From NCBI GenBank assembly GCA_032353305.1, contig JAUCNG010089993.1, forward strand, positions 1-14,008: 14,008 nucleotides of DNA, read 5' to 3'. Source of the DNA: Cephalothrix spiralis. Its lineage: Eukaryota; Nemertea; Palaeonemertea; Archinemertea; Cephalotrichidae. The notes below the pieces were generated by a model, which did no database searches, was not told the DNA's origin, and saw only the letters and a program-made list of their open reading frames with translations. A program made the translations under genes and the position numbers. Below are positions 13,477 through 14,008 of the stretch, one piece after another (within the stretch, counting starts at the first letter, position 1; each line of letters starts with the position of its first letter).

Positions 13477-14008
13477 GAAATTGTTATGTCTTATTTAGAC
13501 TATATACTTTTTTTTGTCAAATAGAGTTTAAAACAGTGGCGTAACGGAGGGTGTCAGCTGCATCGTCTGACGGGGGCCTCCAAGCAAGGGGGGCCTCGAG
13601 CAATAATGACTATAATTTTTTTTAACCTCACCTTTTTCCAAGCTGGTGATCAACATGTTTCGCTATCTAAGAAAACTACAAAGTTTAATGAACATGATAA
13701 TGGCCTTTACGTTCAAAAATATCTTGGCTCGCTTCACTTAGCACGATATTATGATAAAGTATATATTATATTTTTTGCGTTTACCATGGAAAATCCATGA
13801 AATCGTTTTTCTAATCCATAAATTTCAAAATTTTCCTCGCCTCGCTCGGCTCCATAACATTATAAAATTATTTGTATGCGAATGCGCGCATAGAAAAGTT
13901 GTTGTTTTTCCGTACGCGGTACAGAAAGTCTTTGATCCTTTGATCCAAATGCCTTATCAATCTATGCTGATTGCTTGGGTTCTCAAAATGCTTTAAAATC
14001 GCTATCTA

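Larger units (their letters stand above)
12713..14008. other. Right edge: probable intron before exon 1 of the window
   Basis: It contains the foldback element, the E-box palindrome, the tandem hairpins and, at 13534, a CAGTGGCG-like end followed by G-rich sequence that recalls hAT-type transposon termini. No exon matching the incoming phase of the 12503-12712 exon was found, so the preceding exon is probably further right. Confidence 0.4.

Noticed and set aside
13606-13996. Two + strand ORFs near the right edge
   Set aside because: Low-complexity AT-rich translations without domains.

Overview
The window looks like nuclear DNA from an invertebrate animal. It has a low GC content, GT-AG introns of about 0.6 to 4.5 kb, an extracellular LDL-receptor-type protein split over many short exons, and introns full of tRNA-derived SINEs and short inverted-repeat elements. 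There are no bacterial operons or ribosome binding sites. The phylum cannot be fixed from the sequence alone. Several copies of the word TACATGTA or close variants would suit a marine lophotrochozoan, but this is only a hint.

Two genes are supported, both on the minus strand. The host gene is an LDL-receptor-related (LRP-like) protein. Eight consecutive internal exons run from 12712 down to 536, and all their splice phases agree. They encode about 438 residues: most of one YWTD beta-propeller (five YWTD-like strands), one six-cysteine EGF module, and the start of a second propeller. The 5' exons (beyond 12712) and 3' exons (beyond 536) lie outside the window or were not recognised.

The second gene lies inside the 4.5-kb intron between exons 5 and 6 of the host gene, on the same strand. 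It is an uninterrupted 790-codon ORF (7025 to 4653) with nine or ten ankyrin repeats, a linker of about 130 residues, a complete protein kinase domain and a Ser/Thr-rich tail. It has an in-frame stop just before its ATG and an AATAAA signal 48 bases after its stop, so it looks like a self-contained nested single-exon gene.

The rest is intron. Region by region on the + strand: 1-535 no recognised exon; 705-1579 a CCCG-rich degenerate tandem repeat; 1832-3357 an inverted repeat pair, a mariner-like end, a tRNA-Tyr-like relic, a dispersed repeat and a G/C foldback; 3499-4598 a CGG palindrome patch; 7026-7992 AT-rich sequence upstream of the kinase gene; 8105-8720 a SINE copy; 8841-9617 a Tigger/pogo-like terminal fragment; 9799-11317 two more SINE copies and a hairpin beside a splice acceptor; 11448-12502 CGTGA-rich short repeats and the second copy of the dispersed repeat; 12713-14008 a foldback element with arms of about 106 bp, an E-box palindrome and a small tandem hairpin repeat.

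Nothing indicates that the two genes act together: one product should be extracellular or membrane-bound, the other cytosolic. The most interesting points are the nested intronless ankyrin-kinase and the SINE family with a tRNA-Met-like head.
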